Shown: piece after piece, positions 22,527-28,237 of the stretch
Position numbering within the stretch: position 1 is the stretch's first letter
Layout: every line of letters begins with the position of its first letter
IMG/VR virus record: IMGVR_UViG_3300044799_000369
Span: 1-28,327 of that record
Source: a virus
DNA: 28,327 bases
Reading direction: 5' to 3' (one strand)
Notes under the pieces: model-generated
Databases searched by the model: none
Seen by the model: only the letters and a program-made list of their open reading frames with translations
What the model was told of the DNA's origin: nothing
Made by a program: the position numbers and the translations under genes

Positions 22527-23517
22527 ATACATTATGAGTATAGGTTTTGAAGTGGAATGCGGCATTAACTGCTATGACCGAGACGCTCTCGAGCAATGGT
22601 TTATGGCGAACCATCTATTGGATTATTTTGATTATTGCAGCGACGGCAGCGTCCACGTAAAAAGCAAAGAATACCAAGACGAAGAAATCCGGATTTGGCA
22701 CTACTCTATTAAAATCATTAAGAGAATGATGCGAGCGATTTTTGACATAGGTAAAATCTCAACGAATTGCACCTGCGGCTTTCACATACACATTGTGATT
22801 CCTAAAAAATACGAAGGGCTCACGACGTACGGTCCGTTCGTTGTAAATTTCATAAACGCCTACAAGACCGAATTTGGACATTTGCGAAGATACGAAAAAC
22901 GTCTGCACAATAGCTATTGCAATCCTAAGTATGACCGAGAAGAAGTCATAATGGGCTTGGAGAGCGAGGATAAAGATAGCCGCTACTGGGCGATAAACTT
23001 CAATTCCATACCCGTCCACGAAACGTTGGAGTTCAGGATATTTCCCGCCCAGAGAAATTACAAGGAGTTTATCAAGACGTTTAACTGGTTTAGGAAAACG
23101 GTCGCTAGTCTGATTTCAAAGATGAAACAAAAGCGCACCATTTATTTAGAAAAAATAGCAGAAGCGCCCTCGTACAAGCTTGCGAGGTCTTACAAAACCA
23201 AGCTGAAAGAAGCGCTGATAACGGAGTTCAAGATAATACCCACCAAACTCGGACAAGTTCAAGCGCTTTCAAAGAAACAACTCGAGACGCAAGAACAAGA
23301 ATTACAAGCATACAAAGAGCACAAGGAATTTCTCAAGTTTCTGCCAGTGGACAGCCAGCAGTTTAGACACGTCTTCCTTCCGCCTAATCAAGCTCGTGCG
23401 CTAGAAGTACCCATAGCTTATCGTGCTGCTTTTGGCGTACCTTCGGATTACTATGAAAGTATAGATGACGCTCAGACAGATGATGCTCAGACAGAGGAGG
23501 CTGAATCGAATGGATGA
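22513..23517 (+). CDS. Amidoligase (glutamine-synthetase-like COOH-NH2 ligase)
   Basis: The 334-residue product shows the Amidoligase_2 signature order: GFEVECG (residues 11-17, metal-binding Glu), CSDGSVHVK (42-50), CTCGFHIHIVIP (87-97), DSRYWAINFNSIPVHETLEF (155-174) and EFRIFPAQRNYKEFI (173-187). The family joins a carboxylate and an amine using ATP, with a fold related to glutamine synthetase. The C-terminal third is helical and acidic and ends with a tandem DDAQT repeat. The operon partner at 20942 would supply ammonia, and the target is unknown. Amidoligases are known to occur beside amidotransferases in genome-context studies of this superfamily. Confidence 0.8.
   Translation: MAINKYIMSIGFEVECGINCYDRDALEQWFMANHLLDYFDYCSDGSVHVKSKEYQDEEIRIWHYSIKIIKRMMRAIFDIGKISTNCTCGFHIHIVIPKKYEGLTTYGPFVVNFINAYKTEFGHLRRYEKRLHNSYCNPKYDREEVIMGLESEDKDSRYWAINFNSIPVHETLEFRIFPAQRNYKEFIKTFNWFRKTVASLISKMKQKRTIYLEKIAEAPSYKLARSYKTKLKEALITEFKIIPTKLGQVQALSKKQLETQEQELQAYKEHKEFLKFLPVDSQQFRHVFLPPNQARALEVPIAYRAAFGVPSDYYESIDDAQTDDAQTEEAESNG
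23464..23493 (+). repeat. 15-bp tandem repeat in the amidoligase 3' end
   Basis: GATGACGCTCAGACA and GATGATGCTCAGACA follow one another with one mismatch, encoding DDAQT twice. The repeat is in frame and would change tail length without breaking the gene, so copy number may vary between relatives. Confidence 0.8.
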
Positions 23518-23818
23518 GGAAGAAAGCCGCTTCGATAAAGTGAATTCCAAAGAACTCGGGGAAGAACCGCATCTGGAATATCCCGAGAAGAGCGAACCGC
23601 AGCCCGTCTTTAGAGCGAGATTGAGAAAGGGATACTGGTTCCAAATCGTGGAAGAATTTATTTTAAGCGAGGCGAATTATGCGAGAGTGCGAGGAAATCT
23701 GCCAAAGAATTGGCGTACTTCTTTGCGAGCGGCAATAAGAATTGCACGTGCGAATGTCGTGATAAGATTAGATGAGAAAAGCAGACCGTATCTAATGAGA
23801 GCGGACTGGATTGCATAG
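23510..23818 (+). CDS. Hypothetical protein downstream of the amidoligase (102 aa)
   Basis: ATG 23510 is preceded by GAGGAGG and overlaps the amidoligase end. The first 30 residues are acidic and flexible (EEESRFDKVNSKELGEEP). The rest is a basic alpha/beta domain with RARLRKGYWFQIVEEFILSE, WRTSLRAAIRIARANVVIRL and SRPYLMRADW. No Cys pairs. The split acidic-basic character could allow protein or nucleic acid binding. No family recognised. Confidence 0.6.
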   Translation: MDEEESRFDKVNSKELGEEPHLEYPEKSEPQPVFRARLRKGYWFQIVEEFILSEANYARVRGNLPKNWRTSLRAAIRIARANVVIRLDEKSRPYLMRADWIA

Positions 23819-23820
23819 TC

Positions 23821-23837
23821 AAGGGCATCATGCCCTT
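23821..23837 (+). other. Intergenic inverted repeat
   Basis: AAGGGCAT-C-ATGCCCTT is a perfect eight-base inverted repeat around one base. It could fold as a six-pair hairpin with a five-base loop. It lies between the stop at 23818 and the ribosome site of the next gene, so a regulatory or mRNA-processing role is possible. Confidence 0.6.
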
Positions 23838-23852
23838 ACAGGAGTGAACGAA

Positions 23853-24104
23853 ATGGAAATGAACGTAATAAAATGTGATGAGTGCGGTAGAAAAGAAGAT
23901 TTGCCAGCAGGCAGAAGAACACCAGAAACTTGGCTAAGATTAGAAGCCGTAAGACTGCTGTATCGACCAAAAGAATTCAGCGGAGCGATACAAGAGAAAA
24001 ACATCGTGGATATACAAACCCCTGAAAAAGACCCTGACTTTTGTAGCGCCGGCTGTTTGCTTGCTTGGATAGGAAAACAAGTTGAAAAAATAACGAAGGC
24101 GTAA
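23853..24104 (+). CDS. Zinc-finger protein (83 aa)
   Basis: ATG 23853 is preceded by CAGGAGTGA and is preferred over an ATG at 23811, which overlaps the previous gene and spans the hairpin. The product has CDECGRKEDLP at the start (residues 8-18) and FCSAGCLLAWIGKQ near the end. The paired CxxC and CSxGC form a treble-clef or FCS-like zinc site similar to small phage proteins with DFCS..C...W. Function unknown. Confidence 0.6.
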   Translation: MEMNVIKCDECGRKEDLPAGRRTPETWLRLEAVRLLYRPKEFSGAIQEKNIVDIQTPEKDPDFCSAGCLLAWIGKQVEKITKA

Positions 24105-24105
24105 T

Positions 24106-24435
24106 ATGGCAGAAAAAGAAAGGACATGGATGTACGATGGAATCACCTTTAGGAAGTGCCCTAAGTGTGACAAGGGCATACCCAAAGGCTGGGACGAGCA
24201 TAAAAAATGCGGATGGAAAGAGAATCCAACGCCCGACGTAACGGAAGCGAAAGAAGCCATCAACGAAATGAAGCAAGAAGGGCTGAATACCGAGCAAATA
24301 ATGGATTTAGCTCACAACTACGTGGATACGAAGTTTGTCGCATACACGCCTGAAGCGAAGGCGAGGCTTGTCAACATGTTCGTGATGGACTACCGCAAAG
24401 AGCAGTGGATTAAAAATAAAGGCAAGGAGAAATGA
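24106..24435 (+). CDS. Zinc-ribbon protein with helical tail (109 aa)
   Basis: Starts just after the previous stop. Residues 12-36 form a ribbon-like domain (FRKCPKCDKGIPKGWDEHKK, then CGW). The remainder is helical and charged (EAKEAINEMKQEGLNTEQIM, then AKARLVNMFVMDYRKEQW). The CPKCDKGIPKGW.EH..CGW pattern is like small nucleic-acid-binding ribbons of phage replication regions. It ends with a GGAGAAATGATG overlap to a tiny frame. Confidence 0.6.
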   Translation: MAEKERTWMYDGITFRKCPKCDKGIPKGWDEHKKCGWKENPTPDVTEAKEAINEMKQEGLNTEQIMDLAHNYVDTKFVAYTPEAKARLVNMFVMDYRKEQWIKNKGKEK

Positions 24436-24512
24436 TGCAGAAAGCAAGTCTGAATCGGCGGGTTTTGACTACCATGTTTGCACGCCGCTGGTTTAGACTC
24501 GCCTGCAACTAA
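24435..24512 (+). CDS. Possible 25-residue basic peptide
   Basis: AAGGAG (24424-24429) precedes ATG 24435, which overlaps the preceding stop. The peptide is strongly basic with Arg-rich runs (SLNRRVLTTMFARRWFRL). The same stretch folds as a long hairpin (24437-24506), so the apparent frame may be only the hairpin's sequence. Its reality is uncertain. Confidence 0.25.
   Translation: MQKASLNRRVLTTMFARRWFRLACN
24437..24506 (+). other. Long hairpin upstream of the 24520 promoter
   Basis: AGTCTGAATC (24447-24456) pairs with GGTTTAGACT (24490-24499) over ten positions with two G-U pairs. After a three-base bulge, GGCG (24457-24460) pairs with CGCC (24483-24486). Outside, GCAG (24437-24440) can pair with CTGC (24503-24506). 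The loop is about 22 bases. No T tract follows, so it may not be a simple terminator. It could be an attenuator, processing site or small RNA. Confidence 0.5.
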
Positions 24513-24519
24513 TAGAAAA

Positions 24520-24549
24520 CTATTTAAAGCTAATTAAGTAGTTAATTAA
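24520..24549 (+). promoter_or_regulatory. Early promoter and shared operator
   Basis: CTATTTAAAG (24520-24529) is followed by CTAATTAAGTAGTTA and ATTAATAGG. The same order, TATA box then CTAATTAA-N-TAGTTA, then ATAGGT before the ATG, is found at 20399-20425 in the opposite orientation. The start codon is 35 bases from the box centre, so the leader is short. Two promoters with one operator suggest a common regulator. Confidence 0.65.
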
Positions 24550-24559
24550 TAGGTGAAAA

Positions 24560-24679
24560 ATGGTTAAAATCAAAGTGAAAAGAAAGGTAGCAGCTGCGTA
24601 TGAGCTTGAAATATGCACTTGCCCGAGATGCGGGCAAAAGCACTGCCAAAAACAGTTGTTCAAGCAGAGAGGTAAATAA
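24560..24679 (+). CDS. Small zinc-knuckle protein (39 aa)
   Basis: ATG 24560 after AGGTGA. The peptide has a basic strand (MVKIKVKRKVAAAYELEI) and one CTCPRCGQKHC knuckle (residues 19-29). It is the first gene under the 24520 promoter and ends one base before the next ATG. It could be a nucleic-acid-binding factor or a zinc-stabilised inhibitor. Function unknown. Confidence 0.55.
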   Translation: MVKIKVKRKVAAAYELEICTCPRCGQKHCQKQLFKQRGK

Positions 24680-24680
24680 A

Positions 24681-25379
24681 ATGGAAAGTACGATAATAAA
24701 AAAACAAACGGAAGTATGGACGTGCGGAAACTGCGGAGCGATTCTGCGAGAGGAATCCGAAGCTAGACAACCAGTGCAAGTGGCGAGTGTGCCTATCGCA
24801 CCGGCTATTTCTAAAAACGTAGATAAGCGTCAACATCACTATTGGACGATACCGATGTATACGGTCTTGAGAGAAGTACTCGCAAAAGGATTCGATATGG
24901 TAGCTACGCAGAAAGAACTCAACGCTAAATTCGGCACCAATCTGTCGCCTTGGGCAGTAGGCATAAAAATGACAAGAATAAATAGCAACGCTTGCGTATC
25001 CTGCGCCGAACCCGTTATCAAAAAAGGCGAGCTGTTCTGTCCGTACCACATGGTACATGCGTTAAAAGAGTCTCGAGTTAATACCGAGGCATCGATAGCG
25101 CATAGACGTTCTTACCAGTACCACCATTGGACGGCTCAAATGGAACGAAGACTAGCAGATTTAAAGGCCGAAAACAAAGACCCGCAGACATGCGCAGACA
25201 TACTGACAGCGCAGTTTCAGTTGAATCCGCCGCTGACTCGTTCATCGGTATACAACAAGCTGACGTTGTTACGGATACTTCCAAAATGCTTAGCGTGTGG
25301 AAAAGCCATGTTAGCGCTTTGCGCAGGGAATTACTGCACGTCTTGTGCGATAAGCCTGAAAAATGCAGGGAAAATCTAA
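24681..25379 (+). CDS. Zinc knuckles alternating with two SANT/Myb-like helix domains
   Basis: ATG 24681 follows AGAGGTAAAT and is preferred over a GTG/ATG farther upstream in another gene. The 232-residue product alternates CGNC (residues 15-18), a first helical domain (53-101, HHYWTIPMYTVLREVLAKG with ATQKELNAKFGTNLS), a second zinc centre (CVSC...FCPYH, 105-123), a second helical domain (148-200, YHHWTAQMERRLADLKAENK with CADILTAQFQL) and a third knuckle (CLACGKAM...CTSC, 203-222). The helical modules begin with W-t and end with an N-or-Q-F turn, like SANT/Myb DNA-binding units. It may be the regulator of these promoters, but this is inference. Confidence 0.65.
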   Translation: MESTIIKKQTEVWTCGNCGAILREESEARQPVQVASVPIAPAISKNVDKRQHHYWTIPMYTVLREVLAKGFDMVATQKELNAKFGTNLSPWAVGIKMTRINSNACVSCAEPVIKKGELFCPYHMVHALKESRVNTEASIAHRRSYQYHHWTAQMERRLADLKAENKDPQTCADILTAQFQLNPPLTRSSVYNKLTLLRILPKCLACGKAMLALCAGNYCTSCAISLKNAGKI

Positions 25380-25547
25380 ATGTCCGAAGTTAAAACCGCA
25401 AGTTGTGGTTGCGAGCTGGAATACGTCACGATAGATGGCTTTAGCTTTTGGCACGTCGTGCGGTTCTGCAAGAAGTTCCGAAAGAACGCCAGACATCGGC
25501 TTCAAGCCATAGACGAGATATCGCAATTGGAGAAAGAAAATGATTAA
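25380..25547 (+). CDS. Small hypothetical protein (55 aa)
   Basis: ATG 25380 directly follows the preceding stop. It has a possible metal site with SCGCELEYV (residues 8-16), a further Cys at residue 30, then a basic helix (CKKFRKNARHRLQAIDEISQ). The 3' end overlaps the following gene by eight bases (ATG 25540). No family recognised; coupling supports it as a real gene. Confidence 0.55.
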   Translation: MSEVKTASCGCELEYVTIDGFSFWHVVRFCKKFRKNARHRLQAIDEISQLEKEND

Positions 25548-25803
25548 CATAACTTCGCAAACAGCGGACGAGGAAATCATGAACGAGATTACTCAGTTTT
25601 ACGACAACTTAGAAAGAGCTAAAACTAATAAAGACATCGCAGACGCCATCCGCATGGTGGTGAATCTATGCAAAGCGAGAGAACAAATCAAGGTCTCGGA
25701 ACTGCGGAAACGGCTCATAGACTTAAAAAAAGTTAGCGATGACGTTCTCATAATGGCGAGAGAATTACATGTCAAAATCAAGGAACTATGGAGGAGCGAC
25801 TAA
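25540..25803 (+). CDS. Coiled-coil protein (87 aa)
   Basis: The ATG at 25540 has GGAGAAAG in front. The product is fully helical with heptad spacing (EIMNEITQFYDNLERAKTNK, then LRKRLIDLKKVSDDVLIM, then ELHVKIKELWRSD). No cysteine motif. A dimerising accessory factor is likely by shape. Its stop overlaps the next ATG. Confidence 0.55.
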   Translation: MINITSQTADEEIMNEITQFYDNLERAKTNKDIADAIRMVVNLCKAREQIKVSELRKRLIDLKKVSDDVLIMARELHVKIKELWRSD

Positions 25804-25907
25804 TGAAAAAAGCGAGATATACTGAAATCATGCGAGTTTCGCCTAAAGAAAGAAAAGACATTTTAAGAGAGAGATATAGGCAACAGTTAAAGGAGCTTAG
25901 ATGGTAA
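25803..25907 (+). CDS. Very small basic protein (34 aa)
   Basis: ATG overlaps the previous stop (TAATG). The product is very basic and helical (MKKARYTEIMRVSPKERKDI, then RERYRQQLKELRW). Its last codons overlap the next start, and AAAGGAGC near its end serves as the ribosome site for the next gene. Could be a nucleic-acid-binding peptide. Function unknown. Confidence 0.5.
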   Translation: MKKARYTEIMRVSPKERKDILRERYRQQLKELRW

Positions 25908-26110
25908 AACTACTTGATAAAGAGCAATTTTTATTGCAGAAGCCCGCCGAGTGGAGAATCGGGCAGACCTTTTTTAACTTCTGCGAGTGGCTATTGCAGA
26001 AAAAAGGTTATCCGCAAAACCAAAGTTCAAGAATGGCAGACCCGTTTCACGTCGCAGACGAAGATTTCATTAAGCTGTGGCAGGAATTTTGGGAGGAGAT
26101 TCAGAAATGA
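25901..26110 (+). CDS. Small phage-type protein (69 aa)
   Basis: ATG 25901 with AAAGGAG before it. The protein contains RIGQTFFNFCEWLLQ and MADPFHVADEDFIKLWQEFW, a layout shared by small uncharacterised phage proteins with a R.GQ..fN motif and a D-P-F near the end. Helical throughout. It overlaps the genes on either side. Confidence 0.55.
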   Translation: MVKLLDKEQFLLQKPAEWRIGQTFFNFCEWLLQKKGYPQNQSSRMADPFHVADEDFIKLWQEFWEEIQK

Positions 26111-26352
26111 GCCTAACCCAGACCATTACGAATAAAGCTTTTTACGCACGTCTAAGCGAGCTGAGAACTTATGCGGCTCAATTGCAGAACGCCGTGGAAG
26201 ACTTATGCCAGTTTGTCAAATATCGAGAAGCGGAAGCGAGTACCGAACGTAAAACATATAGACGACAATATATGCTGCAATGGTACGCTAAGCAAAAAAC
26301 GATAAACCAGCCACAGGAGCAACATGAAAAAACTAAAAACAAAAACGATTAA
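26107..26352 (+). CDS. Helical protein (81 aa)
   Basis: ATG 26107 overlaps the previous stop (ATGA). The product is one or two long helices (FYARLSELRTYAAQLQNAVE, then CQFVKYREAEASTERKTYRR) with a disordered Gln/Lys-rich end. It could be a coiled coil. The last 29 bases overlap the following gene. No family recognised. Confidence 0.5.
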   Translation: MSLTQTITNKAFYARLSELRTYAAQLQNAVEDLCQFVKYREAEASTERKTYRRQYMLQWYAKQKTINQPQEQHEKTKNKND

Positions 26353-26530
26353 GGTAACTTTACAAGCTTGCGGTGACCATAACGGCAAGTATTGCTTCAT
26401 CAAAGTTAAACAGCCCAAGAGCAGAACTGTAGACAGCGAGACAAGAGACGACTGCGTCATGGATTACGACAAGCAAGGGAACTTAACGGGGATAGAGCTT
26501 TACAACGGCTTTGAATTAAAAAAGAAGTAG
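26324..26530 (+). CDS. DUF2283-like small protein (68 aa)
   Basis: ATG 26324 has CAGGAGCA before it. The strands YCFIKVKQPKSRTVD and DCVMDYDKQGNLTGIELYNG match the usual ending of DUF2283 proteins (D-y-D-..G-n-l-v-G-i-E). That family is uncharacterised and common in phages and bacteria. The N-terminal strand begins with KTIKVTLQACG. Assignment is moderate because only the end resembles the family clearly. Confidence 0.5.
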   Translation: MKKLKTKTIKVTLQACGDHNGKYCFIKVKQPKSRTVDSETRDDCVMDYDKQGNLTGIELYNGFELKKK

Positions 26531-26532
26531 AG

Positions 26533-26775
26533 ATGAAAATGGAAAAGAAACTAACGATAAAAGTAAGTGAAAACGAGTTGAACTGGGCAGAGGACTACAT
26601 CCACTGCTGGCTATTATGCAAGAAGCATAATAGTGTGTTCTCTGATGTAAGCGATGCTGTACTGTATGCTTATACACATGGACAATGCAAGAAATGCACA
26701 GCAAAGACAACTAAGGGCAGAAAGATATGCTGGAGCATAATCAGCAGGCTGTTTGATGAGATGGAGAAGAAATGA
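26533..26775 (+). CDS. Hypothetical protein with CxxC motif (80 aa)
   Basis: ATG 26533 follows the previous stop after two bases; an ATG two codons later is equally possible. The protein begins with a strand (KKLTIKVSENELNW), then helices (AEDYIHCWLLCKKHN) and carries CKKCTAKTTKGRKICW near the end. The Cys positions could bind one metal. It overlaps the next gene by four bases. Confidence 0.5.
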   Translation: MKMEKKLTIKVSENELNWAEDYIHCWLLCKKHNSVFSDVSDAVLYAYTHGQCKKCTAKTTKGRKICWSIISRLFDEMEKK

Positions 26776-26975
26776 AAAAATCCCGCCTGAAAGCCAAGCC
26801 CGAACATAAATGTGAGTGGAATAAAAAGCTTCATAATTATGGAACTGGTTGCTGGTGGCTTAAAGACCCAGAATGGTTATGGCTTTGCCCTAATTGCACT
26901 CACAAATATTGGGACAAGCAATTTGCGAGAATTATGAAAAATAAACGCTTGGCTGGGCAGGGGACTGGGAAATGA
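26772..26975 (+). CDS. Small zinc-binding protein (67 aa)
   Basis: ATG 26772 overlaps the previous stop (ATGA). The sequence has Lys and Trp in high amount, with HKCEWNKKLHNYGTGCWWL and WLWLCPNCTHKYWDKQF. His12/Cys14, Cys27, Cys39 and Cys42 may hold one zinc. Possibly a nucleic acid binder. No family recognised. Confidence 0.5.
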   Translation: MKKSRLKAKPEHKCEWNKKLHNYGTGCWWLKDPEWLWLCPNCTHKYWDKQFARIMKNKRLAGQGTGK

Positions 26976-27295
26976 CTGAAAAACAGGGCTGGTGGAATGA
27001 TATTGCTTTTAATATTCTAAAGGACTATTATGGCTTTGATAATTGGAATGATATTAATACGCAACTTCAAAAGCATATTATTGAAATGATTAAAGATACT
27101 GTTGAACGCTGTAAAGCCCAGCATGAAAAGAAGATGCAGGAACTTAAAGACCTTCATGCAGATTGCTGCGAAGCTCAAAAGAAATGTGAGCGAGAGGCGA
27201 CTTTAAATGAAGTTTTGGAATTCTACGATAATCCCTGTGATACTTTGCCATTTAGAATTTGGCTTGAAGGAAATATCAAAAAGCTTAAGGAATGA
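26972..27295 (+). CDS. Coiled-coil protein (107 aa)
   Basis: ATG 26972 overlaps the previous stop. A short N-terminal domain (GWWNDIAFNILKDYYGFDNW) is followed by a long helix with heptads (CKAQHEKKMQELKDLHADCC, then QKKCEREATLNEVLEFYD), including a Cys pair. The final part is LPFRIWLEGNIKKLKE. The neighbouring genes are unrelated small ones. Function unknown. Confidence 0.5.
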   Translation: MTEKQGWWNDIAFNILKDYYGFDNWNDINTQLQKHIIEMIKDTVERCKAQHEKKMQELKDLHADCCEAQKKCEREATLNEVLEFYDNPCDTLPFRIWLEGNIKKLKE

Positions 27296-27660
27296 AAATG
27301 GTAATTACGATGCCTTGCTATTTCTGTGGAAAAGTAATTGTAAATCCAACCATCCTGCAATCTAATTGTAGGGCTGAGATTTGCAAGAAAGCTGACAGAA
27401 GAATTCGCCATAGGGCGTATAGACAAAGAGACGAATACAAGGCGTATCACAACGAGTGGGCGCTTACTAATATTGAAAAAGTTAGGGACTATAAAAGGAA
27501 ATGGAAATTGAAATACCAAGCAAGAAAGAAAGCTGCAAAGCTATTCATCTCACTCGCAGTACAGTTACAACAAATGATAGTCTTACACAGGGCAGGCGTT
27601 AATGTAAGACCCTTTCTAAAACAAGGCGTAATCTGTCATACGACCTGCCCACCATGTTAA
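27292..27660 (+). CDS. Basic Cys-rich protein (122 aa)
   Basis: ATG 27292 overlaps the previous stop (ATGA); a second ATG at 27298 is possible. The start has CYFCGKVIVNPT and a second Cys set (CRAEICKKAD), a likely zinc site. A highly basic helical section follows (RRIRHRAYRQRDEYKAYHNE, then KRKWKLKYQARKKAAK) and the end holds CHTTCPPC. The R-Y-R..Y..yh..W...N spacing resembles tails of small phage DNA-binding proteins with a zinc start. It is the last gene before the next promoter. Confidence 0.55.
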   Translation: MKMVITMPCYFCGKVIVNPTILQSNCRAEICKKADRRIRHRAYRQRDEYKAYHNEWALTNIEKVRDYKRKWKLKYQARKKAAKLFISLAVQLQQMIVLHRAGVNVRPFLKQGVICHTTCPPC

Positions 27661-27664
27661 AACG

Positions 27665-27681
27665 GAAGCTTTATATTAAAG
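27665..27681 (+). promoter_or_regulatory. Promoter of the glycosylase operon
   Basis: GAAGCTTTATATTAAAG has the AAGCTTTATA core shared with the promoters near 20416 and 20508. The ATG at 27699 is about 24 bases from the box centre, at or near the expected start of transcription, so the message is probably leaderless. TTAAATAACGTAGATA follows and partly resembles the operator at 24530. Confidence 0.6.
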
Positions 27682-27698
27682 TTAAATAACGTAGATAT

Positions 27699-27833
27699 AT
27701 GGAACAGCCAATTGTGATAACGAAGCGCTTGTGCAAGCAAGGCAACCAAGTTCTGCTCGTAGTTCCGATGAGCCTGAAGAACTTATTGCCCGCTGGCACG
27801 TTGGCGAAGATTACGATAGAGAAACTAGAGTGA
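27699..27833 (+). CDS. AbrB/SpoVT-fold mini-protein (44 aa)
   Basis: Starts at the ATG expected from the leaderless promoter. The product reads as the swapped-hairpin AbrB fold: IVITKRLCKQGNQVLLVVP, then SLKNLLPAGTLAKITIEKL. This matches the archaeal pattern V.VTkrltKqGNs..v.iPk.l...l....G..v.v...kl. Such proteins bind DNA as dimers and often act as regulators or antitoxins. Here the gene stands alone with a glycosylase. The stop lies two bases before the glycosylase ATG, so both are co-translated or coupled. Confidence 0.7.
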   Translation: MEQPIVITKRLCKQGNQVLLVVPMSLKNLLPAGTLAKITIEKLE

Positions 27834-27835
27834 AG

Positions 27836-28237
27836 ATGATGTTAACGCAAGAGAAGTTTTCGTGCACGCCATGGCATATCATAGTCGTATCTATTTTGTC
27901 TAAGCGAGTCGATGGAGGCAAGCGTCTCTCCGTAATGAAAGCGTTTTTCAAGTTGTGTCCGACGCCTAAATCTGTGAATTCTAAAGCCGTCAAGAAGATG
28001 GTCGAGCTTTTATCTCCGTTCGGGCTGCAGCACGTCCGGAGCGCCGAGATTCAGAGAGTGGCGGCTTTGTTAAAAAGAGAGAAGAAACCGACGAGAGCCC
28101 AGCTGGATGACATAAAAGGCGTAGGCAAGTACGTGTCCGACGCTTACGCTCTCATATATCTAAAAGATTTTTCCATACAGCCGGACGATTACGCCCTCGA
28201 GCTATGGAAGGAGGAACATGGAACCCATCATCGTTAG
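27836..28237 (+). CDS. MBD4-type HhH-GPD mismatch DNA glycosylase
   Basis: The start at ATG 27836 follows the AbrB-like stop; the GTG at 27731 lies inside that gene and is less likely. The 133-residue product aligns by eye with the MBD4 catalytic domain: CTPWHIIVVSILSKRVDGGK (near the family's PWKLLIATIFLNRTSGK), MVELLSPFGLQHVRSAEI, DDIKGVGKYVSDAYALI (helix-hairpin-helix, like HGIGKYGNDSY) and IQPDDYALELW (Asp118 aligns with the catalytic Asp of VHPEDHKLN). Such enzymes remove T from G:T mismatches left by deaminated 5-methylcytosine. The domain is complete and lacks the MBD part. The following gene looks like a DNA methylase with a ParB domain, supporting a base-modification role. Confidence 0.8.
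   Translation: MMLTQEKFSCTPWHIIVVSILSKRVDGGKRLSVMKAFFKLCPTPKSVNSKAVKKMVELLSPFGLQHVRSAEIQRVAALLKREKKPTRAQLDDIKGVGKYVSDAYALIYLKDFSIQPDDYALELWKEEHGTHHR

Noticed and set aside
24437-24506. tRNA gene
   Set aside because: It has end pairing and an inner stem but no D arm, anticodon loop or T loop of standard form; a simple long hairpin explains it better.
27731-27835. Extended glycosylase start at GTG 27731
   Set aside because: This region encodes the AbrB-like protein in another frame with a better start, and the glycosylase fold begins after ATG 27836.
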